Source: Halalkalibacter alkaliphilus (lineage in GTDB: Bacteria > Bacillota > Bacilli > Bacillales > Bacillaceae_D). Taken from it: DNA of 64,000 bases. This document shows, one piece after another, positions 44,180 to 54,039 of this stretch. Every line of letters begins with the position of its first letter. Within the stretch, counting starts at the first letter, position 1. Both the position numbers and the translations under genes were made by a program. The notes under the pieces were generated by a model that was not told where the DNA came from, ran no database searches, and saw nothing but the letters and a program-made list of their open reading frames with translations. The stretch is from contig NZ_JAKRYL010000012.1 in NCBI RefSeq assembly GCF_023555415.1, positions 98,502 through 162,501 on the forward strand, in the 5' to 3' direction.

Positions 44180-44905
44180 ATGAAAGTTGTCGGTGTCATT
44201 CCAGCACGTTATGGATCAACAAGATTTCCTGGCAAGCCTCTTGCTTTGATTAATGGGAAGCCAATGATTCAACACGTATATGAACAAGTAACCAAGAGTA
44301 AAGAACTAGAAACGGTTGTGGTTGCAACTGATCATGAAGACATTAAGCGTGTCGTTGAGGAGTTTGGTGGTAAAGCGATCATGACACGAACAGATCATGA
44401 AACTGGTTCCGATCGAATTTCAGAAGTAACTGGGAAAGTCGATGGCGACTTTTATGTGAATGTTCAAGGTGATGAACCGCTAATTCGCCCTGAATTAATA
44501 GATGCACTTGTACAAGCTGCTAAAGAATCACCAGAAGCAGTTGTTACTGCAAAAACAGCAATTAAGAATGAAGAAGATGTTACAAACCCTAACGTTGTTA
44601 AGGTTGTAACTAATAAAAAAGGTTTTGCTCTGTATTTTTCTCGTTCAGCTGTACCTTATAATCGTTCTGGACTAGAGCACAAACATTTTAAGCACCTCGG
44701 TTTATACGGTTATCCAAAAGAAGTATTAAACCAATTTGTGCAGCTTCCTCCTTCTGACTTAGAAAAGGTGGAAGTGCTGGAACAGCTAAGATTATTAGAA
44801 AACGGCTATTCGCTTAAAGTAGTAGAAACAACATACGATGCAGTCGGTGTAGATACACCTGAAGATATAGAAAAAGTAGAAATGATCCTAGGAGGAAATA
44901 ACTAA
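44180..44905 (+). CDS. kdsB: CMP-Kdo synthetase
   Basis: 3-deoxy-manno-octulosonate cytidylyltransferase, activating Kdo with CTP. It has [44 protein letters not shown] and [11 protein letters not shown]. The length (241 aa) is normal. GGAGAG precedes the start; four kds genes follow in series with almost no gaps. Confidence 0.95.
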   Translation: MKVVGVIPARYGSTRFPGKPLALINGKPMIQHVYEQVTKSKELETVVVATDHEDIKRVVEEFGGKAIMTRTDHETGSDRISEVTGKVDGDFYVNVQGDEPLIRPELIDALVQAAKESPEAVVTAKTAIKNEEDVTNPNVVKVVTNKKGFALYFSRSAVPYNRSGLEHKHFKHLGLYGYPKEVLNQFVQLPPSDLEKVEVLEQLRLLENGYSLKVVETTYDAVGVDTPEDIEKVEMILGGNN

Positions 44906-45732
44906 TGTCTAATACTGTAAAATTAAACGATAATATCGTATTCGGTGGAAACAACCCATTTGTACTTATTGCTGGTCCTTGTGTAATTGAAAACAAAGAT
45001 CTAATTATGGAAACAGCTGAACAGCTAAAAGAAATTACAACAAAGTTAAACATACCTTTCGTATTTAAAGCGTCATTTGATAAAGCTAACCGCTCATCGA
45101 TCCACTCATTCAGAGGACCTGGTTTAGAAGAAGGTCTTGCTATCCTACAAGAAGTAAAAGAAAAGTTCAACGTACCTGTAACTTCAGACATTCACGAAAC
45201 AGCACAAGTAGAAAAAGCTGCAGAAGTGTTAGATATCCTTCAAATTCCAGCATTCTTATGCCGTCAAACAGATCTTTTAGTTGCAGCGGCGAAAACTGGA
45301 CGCATTGTAAATGTTAAGAAAGGTCAATTCTTAGCTCCATGGGATATGGTGAATGTTGTAAATAAATTAAAAGAATCAGAAACAGATAAAATCTTATTAA
45401 CGGAGCGTGGTTCTACATTCGGTTATAACAACCTAGTTGTTGACATGCGTTCTTTAATTACAATGGCTGATTTAGGTGCTCCAGTTGTTTTTGATGCAAC
45501 ACACAGTGTTCAAATTCCTGGAGGGAACGGCACAACAACTGGTGGTAAGAGAGAATTTGTACCATACTTATCAAAAGCTGCTGCAGCAGTAGGAGTAAGC
45601 TCTATCTTCATGGAAACTCATCCAAATCCAGATGAAGCTAAATCTGATGGCCCTAACATGGTGAAATTGGACGAGCTAGAAGAAGTTCTTAAACAAGTAC
45701 AAGAAATTGATCGTGTAATTAAAAAATACTAA
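44905..45732 (+). CDS. kdsA: Kdo-8-phosphate synthase
   Basis: Condenses phosphoenolpyruvate with arabinose-5-phosphate. It has [49 protein letters not shown] and [12 protein letters not shown]. 275 residues, as expected. The ATG shares a base with the kdsB stop (TAATG). Confidence 0.95.
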   Translation: MSNTVKLNDNIVFGGNNPFVLIAGPCVIENKDLIMETAEQLKEITTKLNIPFVFKASFDKANRSSIHSFRGPGLEEGLAILQEVKEKFNVPVTSDIHETAQVEKAAEVLDILQIPAFLCRQTDLLVAAAKTGRIVNVKKGQFLAPWDMVNVVNKLKESETDKILLTERGSTFGYNNLVVDMRSLITMADLGAPVVFDATHSVQIPGGNGTTTGGKREFVPYLSKAAAAVGVSSIFMETHPNPDEAKSDGPNMVKLDELEEVLKQVQEIDRVIKKY

Positions 45733-45757
45733 AAATAAATAATCCGGAGGTTTACTA

Positions 45758-46756
45758 ATGCCAAATATGATTACATCTACTCAAGTGTTAACAGATAAAG
45801 GTTATTTAAAAAGTATGAGAGAAGTACTTGAAAAAGAAGCTCAAGCTATTCTTGATCTGAGTGATTCAATTGGTCATTCAATGGAAGAAGCAATTGAATT
45901 GATTTTGCAGTGTGAAGGTAGAGTTGTAATTACAGGTATTGGTAAGTCCGGGATTATTGGTCGTAAGATAAATGCAACAATGGCTAGTACGGGGACTCCA
46001 TCTCTATTTCTCCATCCGTCAGAAGGACTGCATGGGGATTTAGGGATGGTAACTAGACACGATGTAGTAATTGCGATTTCTAACAGTGGAGAGTCAGAAG
46101 AAGTTATTAATCTGATTCCTTCTATTAAAAAAATTGGTGCCAAGATAATTGGCATCAGCAAAAACTCTCAATCTACTTTGGGATTGAAATCTGATATTGT
46201 TTTAAACATTGGTAATGTGAAAGAAGCCTGCCCGCTTGGACTAGCTCCAACAACTAGTACAACTGTTACATTAGCTCTAGGTGATGCCTTAGCTATTGCA
46301 TTACTAGAAGCTAGAAAGTTTCAACCTGAAGATTTTGCTCTTTATCACCCAGCTGGTTCTTTAGGGCGTAAGTTATTACTAACTGTAAATGATGTTGTTC
46401 AAAACACTCGAAAGAATCCAATTGTGCTAACTGGTGAAACTGTAAAAGATGCATTGTTCCAAATGACTGCTCAAGGAATGGGAGCAGCAACAATTGTAGA
46501 TGAACAAGGGTTTATGGTGGGTATTTTAACGGATGGCGATATTCGTCGTGCTTTTGCACTTACAGATAACGTTCTAACTACAAAAGTAGAAGATTTATGT
46601 AACCTTACACCTGTGATTATAAAAGATGGAGCTTTGGCAGCAGAGGCTCTTGAGTTAATGGAAGACAAAAAAGTGAATGTTTTACCTGTTGTTGACGAAA
46701 TGAAAAGACCAATAGCGATGATTCATTTATATGATCTTATGAATCTAGGATTGTAG
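45758..46756 (+). CDS. kdsD: Arabinose-5-phosphate isomerase
   Basis: Converts ribulose-5-phosphate to arabinose-5-phosphate. SIS domain with GIGKSGIIGRK, HPSEGLHGDLGMV, AISNSGESEE and CPLGLAPTTSTTVT, followed by two CBS domains (about 205-332). KpsF/KdsD family, normal length (332 aa). GGAGG precedes the ATG. Confidence 0.93.
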   Translation: MPNMITSTQVLTDKGYLKSMREVLEKEAQAILDLSDSIGHSMEEAIELILQCEGRVVITGIGKSGIIGRKINATMASTGTPSLFLHPSEGLHGDLGMVTRHDVVIAISNSGESEEVINLIPSIKKIGAKIIGISKNSQSTLGLKSDIVLNIGNVKEACPLGLAPTTSTTVTLALGDALAIALLEARKFQPEDFALYHPAGSLGRKLLLTVNDVVQNTRKNPIVLTGETVKDALFQMTAQGMGAATIVDEQGFMVGILTDGDIRRAFALTDNVLTTKVEDLCNLTPVIIKDGALAAEALELMEDKKVNVLPVVDEMKRPIAMIHLYDLMNLGL

Positions 46757-46766
46757 GTTGATAGAT

Positions 46767-47291
46767 ATGAAGAAAATTAAATTACTAGTATTGGACGTAG
46801 ATGGAGTTTTAACTGACGGTAGATTATTTATTGGTTCAGATGGTGAAGAGTACAAAGCTTTTCATGCTCAGGATGGTATGGGGATCAGTTTAGTTCGTTA
46901 CACGGGTATGAAGGTCGCTATCATTACTGGACGCAAATCTCCTGCTGTAGAGAAACGAGCAAATGAACTAAAAATAGATTATGTTTACCAGGGAATTCAT
47001 GATAAACTGACAGTTTTAGATGAAATTATCAAAGATGTTGGTATTACAATGGATGAAGTTTGTTATATTGGTGATGATATAAATGATTTACCAATTTTGC
47101 AGGTAGTTGGCTATCCAGCAGCTCCGGCCAACGCGGTTACTCCAGTGAAGGAAAATGTCAAATATATAGCTAGTGCCAACGGTGGAGAGGGTGCTGTTCG
47201 AGAAATTCTTGATTGTTTACTATCTGAACAGTATGATTACAACAGTTTGTTGTTTGATTATCTTGATGGTAAGGTAACAATTACACAATAA
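46767..47291 (+). CDS. kdsC: Kdo-8-phosphate phosphatase
   Basis: HAD-superfamily C0-type phosphatase removing the 8-phosphate of Kdo-8-P. It has LDVDGVLTDGRLF, ITGRKSP, the Lys of HDKLTVLDEI and YIGDDINDLPIL. 174 residues. The ATG at 46767 fits the family N-terminus; a TTG at 46758 is in frame. Confidence 0.92.
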   Translation: MKKIKLLVLDVDGVLTDGRLFIGSDGEEYKAFHAQDGMGISLVRYTGMKVAIITGRKSPAVEKRANELKIDYVYQGIHDKLTVLDEIIKDVGITMDEVCYIGDDINDLPILQVVGYPAAPANAVTPVKENVKYIASANGGEGAVREILDCLLSEQYDYNSLLFDYLDGKVTITQ

Positions 47292-47325
47292 CAATAGTAA
47301 TATTTTAAGTGAAGGAGTGGTTGAT

Positions 47326-47757
47326 GTGAGTCAATGCCCAATTTGTGAAAAACATGAGAAGAAGAAAGATGTCCTTTTTGAAAATGAAAATTGGGTGATT
47401 ACACATGGACCACTTGGTTCCCAACTGTTAGGTTATGTTTACTTAGAGCCAAAGCGCCATGTTGAAAATTGGTCGGACTTTTCTGAGACTGAATTAGTTG
47501 AATTAGGGCCGCTTATTAAAAAAATAGAGCTATCATTAAAAGAATTAATTCATTTAGATAGACTCTATAGTGTAACAATAAGTGAAGCAGTGCGCCATAT
47601 TCATTTTCACCTTATTCCCAGAGGGAATACCACATTCGTTAGAGGTATTCCACTTATTGAACAAGCTACACAACAGAAAGCTCTGAACGAAAATGAAATT
47701 GAACAAGTTGAGCTTGAGACGTTTAAAGAAAAATTTAAATCTACTCTCTTATTATAA
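47326..47757 (+). CDS. HIT-family hydrolase in the Kdo operon
   Basis: 143 residues. HIT motif RHIHFHLIPR near residue 100 and a CPIC-Xn-H start that may bind zinc. HIT proteins hydrolyse or transfer nucleotides. In this place a nucleotide-sugar or CMP-related role is possible but not shown. GTG at 47326 has AAGGAG at eight bases. A terminator follows. Confidence 0.8.
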   Translation: MSQCPICEKHEKKKDVLFENENWVITHGPLGSQLLGYVYLEPKRHVENWSDFSETELVELGPLIKKIELSLKELIHLDRLYSVTISEAVRHIHFHLIPRGNTTFVRGIPLIEQATQQKALNENEIEQVELETFKEKFKSTLLL

Positions 47758-47762
47758 ATTAT

Positions 47763-47809
47763 AGAAAGCACTAGCTGAGATCATGTTTAACTCAAAACTA
47801 GTGCTTTCT
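47763..47809 (+). terminator. Terminator between Kdo synthesis and export genes
   Basis: Stem AGAAAGCACTAG/CTAGTGCTTTCT with a long loop and short T-run. Confidence 0.7.
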
Positions 47810-47911
47810 TTTATGAATTTAATTATTCGTGTATTATAATTTAGAAATGTTAATAAGCTAAATTTCAAGCTCTAGAAATTTTGCAAATCAGTCATAAGGT
47901 GATGTTTAATT

Positions 47912-48691
47912 GTGAGATCATTAGTAGAAATATGGGAGAACAAAGATTTTATCATAACTCTTTCCAAAAGAGAGATAATTGCTAAGTATAAACAATCGTT
48001 GTTAGGTAAGTTATGGATTATTGCCCAACCTCTTGGTCTAATGATTGTTATGACAATTGTGTTCTCATTATTCGTTAGATTGCCAAGTGAAGGCTTACCG
48101 TATGCTCCCTTTTTATTTGTTGCTTTATTGCCTTTTATGTATTTTAATACGACTGTTAACTCATCTACTAGTATTATTAATCATTATGCAGGACTAATAA
48201 GACAGCGGAATTTCTTTCGCCCAACATTAGTTATTATAAAATTTTTATCAGAGACAGTTAATTTTAGTTTTGCTCTTATTGGGCTTGTTATTGTTTTGCT
48301 TTTCTATAAAATGGTTCCTGGGATATATGCTTTTTATGCTATTCCAATCTTACTTATACAAATGACCTTAATGTTAGGACTAATGTTTTTTTTGTCTGCT
48401 ACAAATGCATATGTTCGCGATTTTGGTTTAATTGCACCGCTAGCACTAAGGATGACACGGTACCTCTCGCCAATTATGTACTCTTTTCATGCTGTACCTA
48501 TACAGTATCAGCCGTACCTTGTATTAAATCCTTTAACAGGAATATTTGATGGCTATAGACAGACTATATTGCATAACCAGCCTCCAGATTGGTCAATGTT
48601 GTTGTATTCACTTGTATTTAGTGTAATAGTACTTATTATTGGTTGGGTAACGTTCATGAAACTAGAAAAGAATTTTGCGGATGTCGTTTAA
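47912..48691 (+). CDS. kpsM: Polysaccharide ABC exporter permease (KpsM/TagG type)
   Basis: 259 residues with six membrane helices and the ABC-2 pattern: SKREIIAKYKQSLLGKLWIIAQPL at the N-terminus and PIMYSFHAVP...LNPLTGIFDGYRQ. It exports the capsular chain with the ATPase next door. GTG start. Given the Kdo genes around it, KpsM is the best name, although TagG-like exporters look similar. Confidence 0.85.
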   Translation: MRSLVEIWENKDFIITLSKREIIAKYKQSLLGKLWIIAQPLGLMIVMTIVFSLFVRLPSEGLPYAPFLFVALLPFMYFNTTVNSSTSIINHYAGLIRQRNFFRPTLVIIKFLSETVNFSFALIGLVIVLLFYKMVPGIYAFYAIPILLIQMTLMLGLMFFLSATNAYVRDFGLIAPLALRMTRYLSPIMYSFHAVPIQYQPYLVLNPLTGIFDGYRQTILHNQPPDWSMLLYSLVFSVIVLIIGWVTFMKLEKNFADVV

Positions 48692-48706
48692 GAAAGAGTG
48701 GTACTA

Positions 48707-49471
48707 ATGAGTAACTGTATATTAAGGGTAGATAACGTAGGGAAAATGTATCCAAAACAAGCTGCAAAAGTATTAGCATTGAAAGACCGTCTTTTACAAA
48801 ATAATAAAAATAGTGAGGGGTACTGGTCACTAAAAAATATATCCTTTGATGTGAACGAAGGAGATTCTGTAGCTATACTAGGTGATAACGGTTCTGGGAA
48901 AAGTACGTTATTAAAAGTAATTCTAGGTGTTACAGCACCTTCAACGGGGACAGTTAAAGCACATGGGAAAATAGGTGGATTAATTGAATTAGGAGCCGGG
49001 TTTCATAAGGAACTGACAGGTAGAGAGAATATCTATATGAATGGTGTTGTCTTAGGGTTAAAGGAAAAAGAAATAGATAGCATTGTTGATGACATTATTG
49101 AGTTTGCCGAGCTTAGAGATCATATAGATAAACCTATTAAACAATACTCTTCAGGGATGAAAGTGAGATTAGGCTTCTCAATCGCAATTTATGTTCAATC
49201 AGATATTGTTTTACTTGATGAGGTACTAGCTGTCGGTGATAAAAAGTTCAGAAAAAAAGCAACAAAGGCTATTAAGAAATATCTAAAAGGAAAAACGATT
49301 ATATTTGTTTCTCATAGTACTGAATTGGTGAGACAAATATGTAAAAAAGCTGTTGTTTTAGACAAAGGGGAACTTGTTTACTTAGGTGATACAGAATCAG
49401 CTATTGAATACTATGAAAAAGAGATTATCAATAGGGAAGAAAAGAAAAATAAACTGGCTGCGGAGGAATAG
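48707..49471 (+). CDS. kpsT: Polysaccharide ABC exporter ATPase (KpsT/TagH type)
   Basis: 254 residues with Walker A LGDNGSGKST, signature YSSGMKVRLGF, Walker B IVLLDEVLAVGD and switch His in VSHST. It lacks the C-terminal substrate-binding extension of Wzt proteins. Start at 48707 (MSNCILRVDNV). It ends two bases before the big KpsC gene. Confidence 0.87.
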   Translation: MSNCILRVDNVGKMYPKQAAKVLALKDRLLQNNKNSEGYWSLKNISFDVNEGDSVAILGDNGSGKSTLLKVILGVTAPSTGTVKAHGKIGGLIELGAGFHKELTGRENIYMNGVVLGLKEKEIDSIVDDIIEFAELRDHIDKPIKQYSSGMKVRLGFSIAIYVQSDIVLLDEVLAVGDKKFRKKATKAIKKYLKGKTIIFVSHSTELVRQICKKAVVLDKGELVYLGDTESAIEYYEKEIINREEKKNKLAAEE

Positions 49472-49473
49472 TA

Positions 49474-52400
49474 GTGAAGAAAAAGGTGTTTAAGCTTTTA
49501 CGGAATGTTCTTGGAAACAAAAATTATAATCGCATGCGAAATTATTATATAAAAAATGGCCCTAAAAATAGTAATGATATTGAAATTGCTTACCTTTTCG
49601 GAGTAAGTGAAGAACAAAAGAAAAATTTGGAACTGCTTTATAATGACCAATATAAGTTTGAATCTTTAAACACAAAAAAGATTACAAAAAATATGTTGAT
49701 TCGTACTTTGCGTTCCAACAATATATCTTACTTTATTACGGAACGTGGAAGAAATAGAGCTATTCTAAATTTTGCGGCGGAACATGATGTACCTGTGAAG
49801 ATCGTCAAAGAAGGATATATCAGACCGGTTGATTTTTCAAGTTTAATTCCAAGTAATGTCTCTTTAGAAATAAGAGATTTTAAGCAAGAGGACGATCGTT
49901 TAATTCAAATGCTGAATGACAGTAAAAACATTAATGACACGAAGCTGCTTGAAAGATCTCGTTCAGTTATAAGTCAATTAAAGGAATTAGAAGTAAAAAA
50001 GTCAGAAAATGAGTTGTCAGAAAAACAAAATAGAAAAAAGGTTCTTGTAGTAGGAGAACAAGAATTCGTTAAGTTATTAAATAACCAACAAGTAAAGGAT
50101 ATGAACACTCTGGATTTAGTAATGTTGGCAAAGTACGAGAATCCGGATTCTGATATTTTATATCTTCCTTACTTTAACCAGAGTTCAGATAACCCATCTC
50201 AATATAATACCATTTCGCAAAACGCCTATATGATCGAAGATGCTAAATCAATCAACCAAGTGATACAGAGAGTGAATAAAGTATATACATTCTCTTCACT
50301 AATTGGGTTTAAAGCAATCTTGAATGATATCAAAGTAGTCACATTTGGAACACCGTTCTATGCAGGATGGGGGCTAACTGAGGATAGGGTAAGTATTGAG
50401 AATAGGAATCTGACATTGACAAAAGAAGCTCTCTTCGCTTCTTACTGCTTATTGAATTCAAAGTATATTCATCCATTTAAACATGAAGAAATTGAAATTG
50501 AAGAGCTAGTCAATCTAATATCGATATCTCAATTGGTTAATAGGAAAGCAAAAAGCACAGAAGATTCTAATCCAGACTCGATAAAAGATGAAGTATTCTT
50601 ATTAGGTTTTGACAGTGAGAAACAAGAGTTAATGAGAAATTATTTATCTGAAAACGAAGTAATAAACATTGATAAAAACCAAGGTCTAGGTAAATTTAGA
50701 AAGTTATTAGATTCTACTCCTAAAGGGAAAGCAATTATTTGGACCGGAGAAAACACTGAAAAAAGTTTAGGTGTTGATAATACACCAAAACTTATTGATA
50801 TTGTTTTACAAAAAGAGTATTCAAAAGTCTATGTCGATAATGGATTGATCAATTACAATAAGTATAATAAAAAGTTATTATCTCCTTTTTCAATTGTCCT
50901 GGATAAAGAGGATCAGCCGTATAGAAATAATACAAAGACAAAATTAAATGCTTTGTTGAATTCATATGATGAAGCGAATAATGACAATTTATTAGAAAGA
51001 GCAGATAATTTAATTACTCAGTTAAGGTCTAATATTGATACGTCATGTAATCATGATTTAGAATTATTGTTTACTACTGATTCCGAAGGGGTTAAACGTA
51101 GTGTTGTCCTAGTTTTAGGAGTAAACAATGCAGTGATTAACGATTATAGTGTCGGAGATAATATCTCAAGTTTAGATTTGATTTGGATTGCTAAATTGGA
51201 AAACCCAGAAGCGCACATTATTTTCAAAGCTGGTGATGAAAATTTTGAATCAGACGAGCTGCTGGAAACAATCAATAAGCTAGCTACGATAGTAGAAGAA
51301 CAGACGGATATAAGTGAATTTATTTCTGTTGTTGATAAAGTGTATACAAAAGACTCACCCAATGCGTTAGTTGCGTTAGTTGCAGATAAAACAGTTATCA
51401 CGTTCGGATCTCCTTTTTATGCAGGGTGGGGACTTACCGAGGACCGTAAAAAAATAGAAAATAGAAGTAGAACTCTCTCTATAAAAGAGCTAGTTGGTGT
51501 CTCTCTAATCAAGTACCCACTATATATAAATCCATTTACTAAGGATAAAATTGAAGTAGAGGAATCTGTTTTGCTCCAAGAGAAAGTAGGCTCTATTGAA
51601 AGCAAATACGATATTTCTCTTATGAAAAAGTCAGAAACTGAAGGTGATGATACTAGTCGCTCTTCTAATAATCATTATTATGATTTAAAAGAGGATTTAG
51701 AAACGAAGAAGGTAGGTATTGTATCACCGGGACTGAAGAAGATGGCTAACCTTGATAAGCTACTTCCTGCTGAAGTTGTGTTCGATCCAGCCGGTGACCA
51801 GATAGAAGAGTTAGACTATGTTGGAGGATGGGGATTGAAGCCTGGGTATAAAGATGCCAGAGTGTTTGCCGAAAAACATGGAGTTCCTTATTTAGCTATG
51901 GAAGATGGATTTTTAAGGTCAGTTGGATTAGGTGTTGATGGTGCACCATCACTATCGTTTTCTTTAGACGACGTTGGGGTTTATTATGATGCATCCAAGC
52001 CCTCTCGATTGGAAAACATTCTGAATTCAACAGGGTGGGAAACGAAAGAGTTAATAGATGATGCTAAAAAGGCGATACAGCTGATAAAAGAAAATTACCT
52101 TAGCAAATATAATACAGGTAGAATTATGGATCCATCGGAATTTAGGCAAAATGGCAGAAAAAGAGTATTAGTTGTAGATCAAACGTTAGGTGATATGTCA
52201 ATAGCACTTGGGCTAGGCTCACAACAATCGTTTATTAATATGTTTTATAAAGCTAAACAGGAGAACCCTGGTGCAGATATTTATGTTAAAGTTCACCCAG
52301 ATGTAATTGCAGGTAAAAAACAAGGGAATATCCAAAATTTAAAAGAAGATGAGCACACAATAATTTTATCGGAAGGTACCAACCCATTATCGTTATTAGA

Positions 52401-52668
52401 AAATATGGATGCCGTTTATGTGGTTACTTCTCAGATGGGCTTTGAAGCTTTACTATTAGGAAAAGAAGTTCACTGTTTTGGTATGCCTTTCTATGCTGGA
52501 TGGGGTATAACTCATGATGAATTGAATCTAGATAGACGAACAAAGAACCGATCTCTTGAAGAACTATTTGCTGCTTCTTATATGTTATATTGCACATATT
52601 TGAATCCAAAAACTGGAAAAAGAGGCACGATTTTTGATGTGATAGATCACATTTTAGAAAATAAATAA
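49474..52668 (+). CDS. kpsC: Triplicated KpsC-like Kdo transferase
   Basis: 1064 residues made of three KpsC-type modules of about 355 residues. The module ends are marked by FYAGWGLTEDR (295), FYAGWGLTEDR (648) and FYAGWGITHDE (1006). Only the third has the expected active-site segments, MEDGFLRSVGLG (about 809) and VKVHPDV. In module one the first is KEGYIRPV (112), and in module two VDNGLINY; both lack the KxHPD motif. Usual KpsC has two active modules and about 675 residues. GTG start with GGAGG seven bases upstream. It likely adds Kdo to the lipid anchor with KpsS. Confidence 0.85.
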   Translation: MKKKVFKLLRNVLGNKNYNRMRNYYIKNGPKNSNDIEIAYLFGVSEEQKKNLELLYNDQYKFESLNTKKITKNMLIRTLRSNNISYFITERGRNRAILNFAAEHDVPVKIVKEGYIRPVDFSSLIPSNVSLEIRDFKQEDDRLIQMLNDSKNINDTKLLERSRSVISQLKELEVKKSENELSEKQNRKKVLVVGEQEFVKLLNNQQVKDMNTLDLVMLAKYENPDSDILYLPYFNQSSDNPSQYNTISQNAYMIEDAKSINQVIQRVNKVYTFSSLIGFKAILNDIKVVTFGTPFYAGWGLTEDRVSIENRNLTLTKEALFASYCLLNSKYIHPFKHEEIEIEELVNLISISQLVNRKAKSTEDSNPDSIKDEVFLLGFDSEKQELMRNYLSENEVINIDKNQGLGKFRKLLDSTPKGKAIIWTGENTEKSLGVDNTPKLIDIVLQKEYSKVYVDNGLINYNKYNKKLLSPFSIVLDKEDQPYRNNTKTKLNALLNSYDEANNDNLLERADNLITQLRSNIDTSCNHDLELLFTTDSEGVKRSVVLVLGVNNAVINDYSVGDNISSLDLIWIAKLENPEAHIIFKAGDENFESDELLETINKLATIVEEQTDISEFISVVDKVYTKDSPNALVALVADKTVITFGSPFYAGWGLTEDRKKIENRSRTLSIKELVGVSLIKYPLYINPFTKDKIEVEESVLLQEKVGSIESKYDISLMKKSETEGDDTSRSSNNHYYDLKEDLETKKVGIVSPGLKKMANLDKLLPAEVVFDPAGDQIEELDYVGGWGLKPGYKDARVFAEKHGVPYLAMEDGFLRSVGLGVDGAPSLSFSLDDVGVYYDASKPSRLENILNSTGWETKELIDDAKKAIQLIKENYLSKYNTGRIMDPSEFRQNGRKRVLVVDQTLGDMSIALGLGSQQSFINMFYKAKQENPGADIYVKVHPDVIAGKKQGNIQNLKEDEHTIILSEGTNPLSLLENMDAVYVVTSQMGFEALLLGKEVHCFGMPFYAGWGITHDELNLDRRTKNRSLEELFAASYMLYCTYLNPKTGKRGTIFDVIDHILENK

Positions 52669-52699
52669 GAGAGAATTTAATGAAAATTAATTAAAGGTT

Positions 52700-52737
52700 A
52701 AGCTAATAAACTCGAAAGCTGAGCTTATTAGCTTTTC
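52700..52737 (+). terminator. Terminator after the triplicated kpsC
   Basis: Perfect stem AAGCTAATAA/TTATTAGCTT followed by TTTTCTCTTT. Confidence 0.75.
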
Positions 52738-52811
52738 TCTTTATTTAAACGCGCTATCAGTGATTTATTTTAAATAAAGTAAATTTATTAAAAGAAAGGG
52801 GGAGGAGTCTA

Positions 52812-53891
52812 ATTAAACAGAAGATAAAAAAGGTCATAAAAGTATTATTTTCGATTATCATTGTTTTTTATTGGTTCTTATCACCTAAACGAAAAACTAA
52901 TAAAACAGTTGCGTTTCTTTTTAGGTTTTCAAGATGGAAAAAACCTTTTATCAAAAATTTCCTGCCGGAGTATTCTATAAAATATGTACCATTTAGTAAG
53001 AAACTTAAGTATTTAAAATTTGAGCTTGAAAAATATGAAAATAAGGTGTTTATAATTTGGGGATTTTCTGAAGATGAGGAAATCATACAATATGCAAAAA
53101 AGAACAATATCCCTGTATATAGAATGGAAGATGGTTTTCTTCGATCCAAAGGACTTGGTGCCATGCATACGCCGCCATTTTCTCTTTGCTTGGATAAGAA
53201 AGGCATGTACTTCGATTCAACACAACCTAGTGAATTAGAGGATATTTTAAATACGTATGATTTTCGTACAGATAAAGATTTGCTTAGACAGGCTCAAGAC
53301 TGTATGAAAAAATTGAATCAATTAGGTGTTAGCAAGTACAACCATGTGAAGAAAAAGGATATTTCATCTATTTACGGAGCTAAGAAAAGAAAACGCATTC
53401 TTGTTATCGGACAAGTTGAAGACGATGCATCTATTCTAAAAGGCAGTGAAAAGAAATATACAAATAATGATCTTGTTCGAATTGCGGCTAAAGAGAATCC
53501 CGATGCAGAAATTATTTATAAGCCTCATCCTGATGTTCTTACTGGAAAAAGAAAAAAACAATCTGATCCAAAGGAAGTACGTTCAATTGCAAAAGTAATT
53601 GAAGAGCCCTTGAGTTTAGCTGATGCTTTTCAAACAATTGACCATGTATATACGATTACATCGCTCTCTGGTTTTGAAGCTCTAATAAGAGGAATCCCTG
53701 TCACAACAATTGGCGCTCCTTTTTATTCTGGTTGGGGATTAACTGATGACCGACAATTCACTCAAAGAAGAAATAGAACTCTAACGATTGAAGAGTTATT
53801 TGCAGGTGCATATATTCTTTATCCGAGGTATGTTGACCCAGTTACTGGATCTGAGTTAACTCTTGAAGAGACAATAGAAAAGTTAATTTAG
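52812..53891 (+). CDS. Single-module KpsC-like Kdo transferase, apparent ATT start
   Basis: 359 residues if started at ATT 52812, which lies six bases after GGAGG in GGGGGAGGAG. No ATG, GTG or TTG occurs in frame before GTG 53046, which would remove the N-terminal 78 residues and has no ribosome binding site. The N-terminus has a basic hydrophobic segment (KVLFSIIIVFYWFLSPKRK). KpsC motifs are intact: MEDGFLRSKGLG, IIYKPHPDV and FYSGWGLTDDRQ. With only one module it complements the large KpsC, possibly as the other specificity. Confidence 0.8.
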   Translation: MKQKIKKVIKVLFSIIIVFYWFLSPKRKTNKTVAFLFRFSRWKKPFIKNFLPEYSIKYVPFSKKLKYLKFELEKYENKVFIIWGFSEDEEIIQYAKKNNIPVYRMEDGFLRSKGLGAMHTPPFSLCLDKKGMYFDSTQPSELEDILNTYDFRTDKDLLRQAQDCMKKLNQLGVSKYNHVKKKDISSIYGAKKRKRILVIGQVEDDASILKGSEKKYTNNDLVRIAAKENPDAEIIYKPHPDVLTGKRKKQSDPKEVRSIAKVIEEPLSLADAFQTIDHVYTITSLSGFEALIRGIPVTTIGAPFYSGWGLTDDRQFTQRRNRTLTIEELFAGAYILYPRYVDPVTGSELTLEETIEKLI

Positions 53892-54000
53892 ACAATCTAT
53901 TTCAATCCAGTAATCACACAAGTCTTGAAATCAATGGACTAGATAAAAGTGTAGCTATAAATAAAATTAGGCTATTCGTACTGTTTATTATAAGGTTGAA

Positions 54001-54037
54001 AACCAGAACACTAAGGTTAGTGTTCTGGTTGCGTTTT
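54001..54037. terminator. Bidirectional terminator
   Basis: Perfect 14-bp inverted repeat AACCAGAACACTAA/TTAGTGTTCTGGTT, T-rich tail; lies between convergent genes. Confidence 0.85.
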
Positions 54038-54039
54038 TA

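Noticed and set aside
47912..49471. Teichoic acid exporter TagGH
   Set aside because: The ABC pair is similar to TagGH, but the flanking Kdo and KpsC/KpsS genes fit KpsMT better.
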